NCBI GenBank assembly: GCA_046546375.1
Contig: JBKGXV010000002.1
Coordinates: forward strand, 1-64,000
Direction: 5' to 3'
Origin: JAEZKC01 sp046546375
GTDB lineage: Bacteria; Fibrobacterota; Chitinivibrionia; Chitinivibrionales; Chitinispirillaceae
DNA: 64,000 nucleotides
Both the position numbers and the translations under genes were made by a program. Below are positions 62,605-64,000 of this stretch, in pieces. How positions within the stretch are numbered: position 1 is the first letter of the stretch; every line of letters begins with the position of its first letter. A model generated the notes under the pieces. That model did not search any database and was not told the DNA's origin. It was given only the letters and a program-made list of their open reading frames with translations.

Positions 62605-64000
62605 ATGAAAGAAAAACTGGGAAATTCACTTCCTGAAATAATAAAAAAAGCAATCCGTTTTCTAATGGTGCCGGGTTCCCGAAACAAGGTGCTCTTATTT
62701 ATTCCCGCAGTACCTTTTTTTTTCCTCTACGTGGCCTTTTTAGCCAGTCTGTTCACAATTTCTCTAAAGGGAAGAGAACCTTCACTTCTCTTGGAAGACA
62801 GGTATCACTCCTTTATCGGAGCTCTTGAAAATGAAATCGGAACTTTCGGCTATTGGCCTCTTCCCGATACTCTGCCGGAAAAGATTCCAATACTGCTCAA
62901 AGCTGCTGAAGATCACCGTTTCGACAACCATTTGGGAGTCGATCCGTTTTCCGTCACTCGGGCTTTTATTGGTAATTACATAACGGGTAAAGAATATTCC
63001 GGAGCCTCCACCATTGCGATGCAGGTTGCCAGAATGCAGGGTGCGGGAACTGATCGTTCTCTGTTTTACAAAGTAAGAGAAGCTTTCACTGCTGTATGGC
63101 TGACTTTTTTCTTCGGGCGTGAGGATGTTCTTTCTCACTATCTCACAATAGCTCCGTATGGAAACCGCATATCAGGAATCAATTATGCCGCCCGCAGATA
63201 TTTCAAAAAGCCCCTTGCCGATCTTTCCTGGGCGGAAACCGCTTTACTTACCGCCGTTCCCAATGCACCGGGAACTATGAACCTCTACAGAGAAAACGGA
63301 TTGCGAATCGCCAGAAAAAGAGCTCGACGGATCATAAGGCGCGCTTATGATCTTGAATGGCTGGACGAAAAGGAGAAGGGTTTCGCACTGGAGGAACTTG
63401 CCAATCTGCCCCGGCCCGCAAAAGAACTGCGTCAGGACAACATGCTCCATCCCATTTTTGCCGCCAATCGTCATGTGAAATCCCGCAGCTCAAATATCAC
63501 TCTTGATCCTCATAATCCCACCCTGCGTCTTACACTGGATACGGAATTGCAGGATATGCTGACCACAGTGGCTTTCAAGCACATGGATGAGCTCAGGCCC
63601 AAAGGGGCAGATAATATCGCCATTATGGTTCTGAAGCGGGAAACAGGAGAAATACTTGCCTACAGCGGTTCGGATTACTATTTCGATGATGCTCATGCCG
63701 GCCAGATCGACTTTGCAGAGGTGAAACGCTCCACCGGAAGTACATTGAAACCGTTTATCTACTCCTACGGAATGGAGTGGAACGGATACACCCCTGCAAC
63801 GTTATTGACTGATCTGGGATTGTACTTCGGAACAGGTGATGACCCTTTCATCCCTCAAAACTACGATGATCAGTTTCTCGGCCCGGTTCTGTACAAATTC
63901 GCATTGGCCAACAGCCGCAATGTTCCTGCCATTCAGGTTTTAAACGATGTGGGTCTTGATCTCACCTATGAACGATTAGCCGACCTCGGACTAACGGAGG
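62605..64000 (+). CDS. pbpC: Penicillin-binding protein 1C, C-terminus cut by window edge
   Basis: The reading frame is open from the ATG at 62605 to the window end (465 codons; E. coli PbpC has about 770). After one transmembrane helix (VLLFIPAVPFFFLYVAFLASLF) come the GT51 transglycosylase motifs: EDHRFDNHLG with E102, GASTIAMQ and a RKRARRIIRRAYD segment. The transpeptidase domain begins with the active-site S379-T-L-K382 (RSTGSTLKPF) and the SRN motif of ANSRNVPAI; the KTG box lies beyond the window. It polymerises glycan strands at the inner membrane. In other bacteria A2M is thought to guard the cell when PbpC is needed for wall repair. Confidence 0.93.
   Translation, partial: MKEKLGNSLPEIIKKAIRFLMVPGSRNKVLLFIPAVPFFFLYVAFLASLFTISLKGREPSLLLEDRYHSFIGALENEIGTFGYWPLPDTLPEKIPILLKAAEDHRFDNHLGVDPFSVTRAFIGNYITGKEYSGASTIAMQVARMQGAGTDRSLFYKVREAFTAVWLTFFFGREDVLSHYLTIAPYGNRISGINYAARRYFKKPLADLSWAETALLTAVPNAPGTMNLYRENGLRIARKRARRIIRRAYDLEWLDEKEKGFALEELANLPRPAKELRQDNMLHPIFAANRHVKSRSSNITLDPHNPTLRLTLDTELQDMLTTVAFKHMDELRPKGADNIAIMVLKRETGEILAYSGSDYYFDDAHAGQIDFAEVKRSTGSTLKPFIYSYGMEWNGYTPATLLTDLGLYFGTGDDPFIPQNYDDQFLGPVLYKFALANSRNVPAIQVLNDVGLDLTYERLADLGLTE

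Noticed and set aside
1..64000. CRISPR array, insertion sequence or prophage
   Set aside because: No regularly spaced direct repeats, transposase or phage structural genes were seen. The Mu F-like motif at 45736-46341 stands alone and is not evidence of a prophage.

Overview
The window is a gene-dense stretch of a Gram-negative bacterial chromosome. Outer-membrane PorV-like barrels, a C-terminal FlgD/type IX secretion-like sorting domain, TolB-type propellers, a LysM lytic transglycosylase, bacterial alpha-2-macroglobulin with PbpC, and an Rnf complex in clostridial gene order together suggest an anaerobic or facultative member of the Fibrobacterota (Chitinivibrionia-like) or a relative in the FCB superphylum. 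That placement is inferred from gene content alone. No insertion sequence, prophage, CRISPR array or rRNA was seen. One tRNA is present.

Left part (1-18.5 kb). A truncated lipoprotein gene faces a DUF512 radical SAM gene across overlapping divergent promoters. Then come rluB, gph and a DUF2760 / Hsp70 / Hsp70-DUF3731 operon. A convergent terminator separates these from an iron-sulfur flavoprotein and a four-gene ABC/GldG/DUF4340 operon read leftward. A 56-residue histone-H1-like (Hc1) gene lies just upstream of it, followed by sppA overlapping a five-LysM lytic transglycosylase gene, and a small cysteine-rich protein with a near-consensus promoter.

Middle (18.6-36.3 kb). A complete rnfCDGEAB operon on the minus strand encodes the ion-pumping ferredoxin:NAD oxidoreductase. 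Beyond it are a DUF4416 gene, dxs, and a tgt / M29-like / Smr operon. A 965-residue mosaic surface protein follows (barrel + TPR + degenerate 5'-nucleotidase + propeller), then a radical SAM gene, and a tcdA / SPL-like radical SAM / aroD operon with short overlaps.

Envelope cluster (36.3-46.3 kb, minus). Four consecutive genes encode a membrane-anchored protein with a phage Mu F-like Cys/His motif, a PorV-like barrel carrying a propeller insertion, an M6-like protein whose zinc motif has been lost, and an intact HEFAH metallopeptidase fused to a propeller and barrel. The tight spacing suggests one transcription unit. The mix of degenerate and intact enzymes on a barrel/propeller scaffold is the least explained system here.

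Right part (46.4-64 kb). icd, tRNA-Gly(CCC), a secreted carboxypeptidase-regulatory-like protein, and an iron-sulfur aldo/keto reductase with a palindromic operator candidate come first. A putative defence/periplasmic locus follows: a 1740-residue secreted protein of unknown function, a thioester alpha-2-macroglobulin (CIEQ intact) and pbpC, which runs off the window. A2M-PbpC pairing is known from E. coli (yfhM-pbpC); the giant companion is not a protein I recognise.

Many starts were moved from the longest open frame to a Shine-Dalgarno-supported codon. In three cases (DUF512, flavoprotein, Cys-rich protein) the longest frame would begin within or upstream of the predicted promoter.
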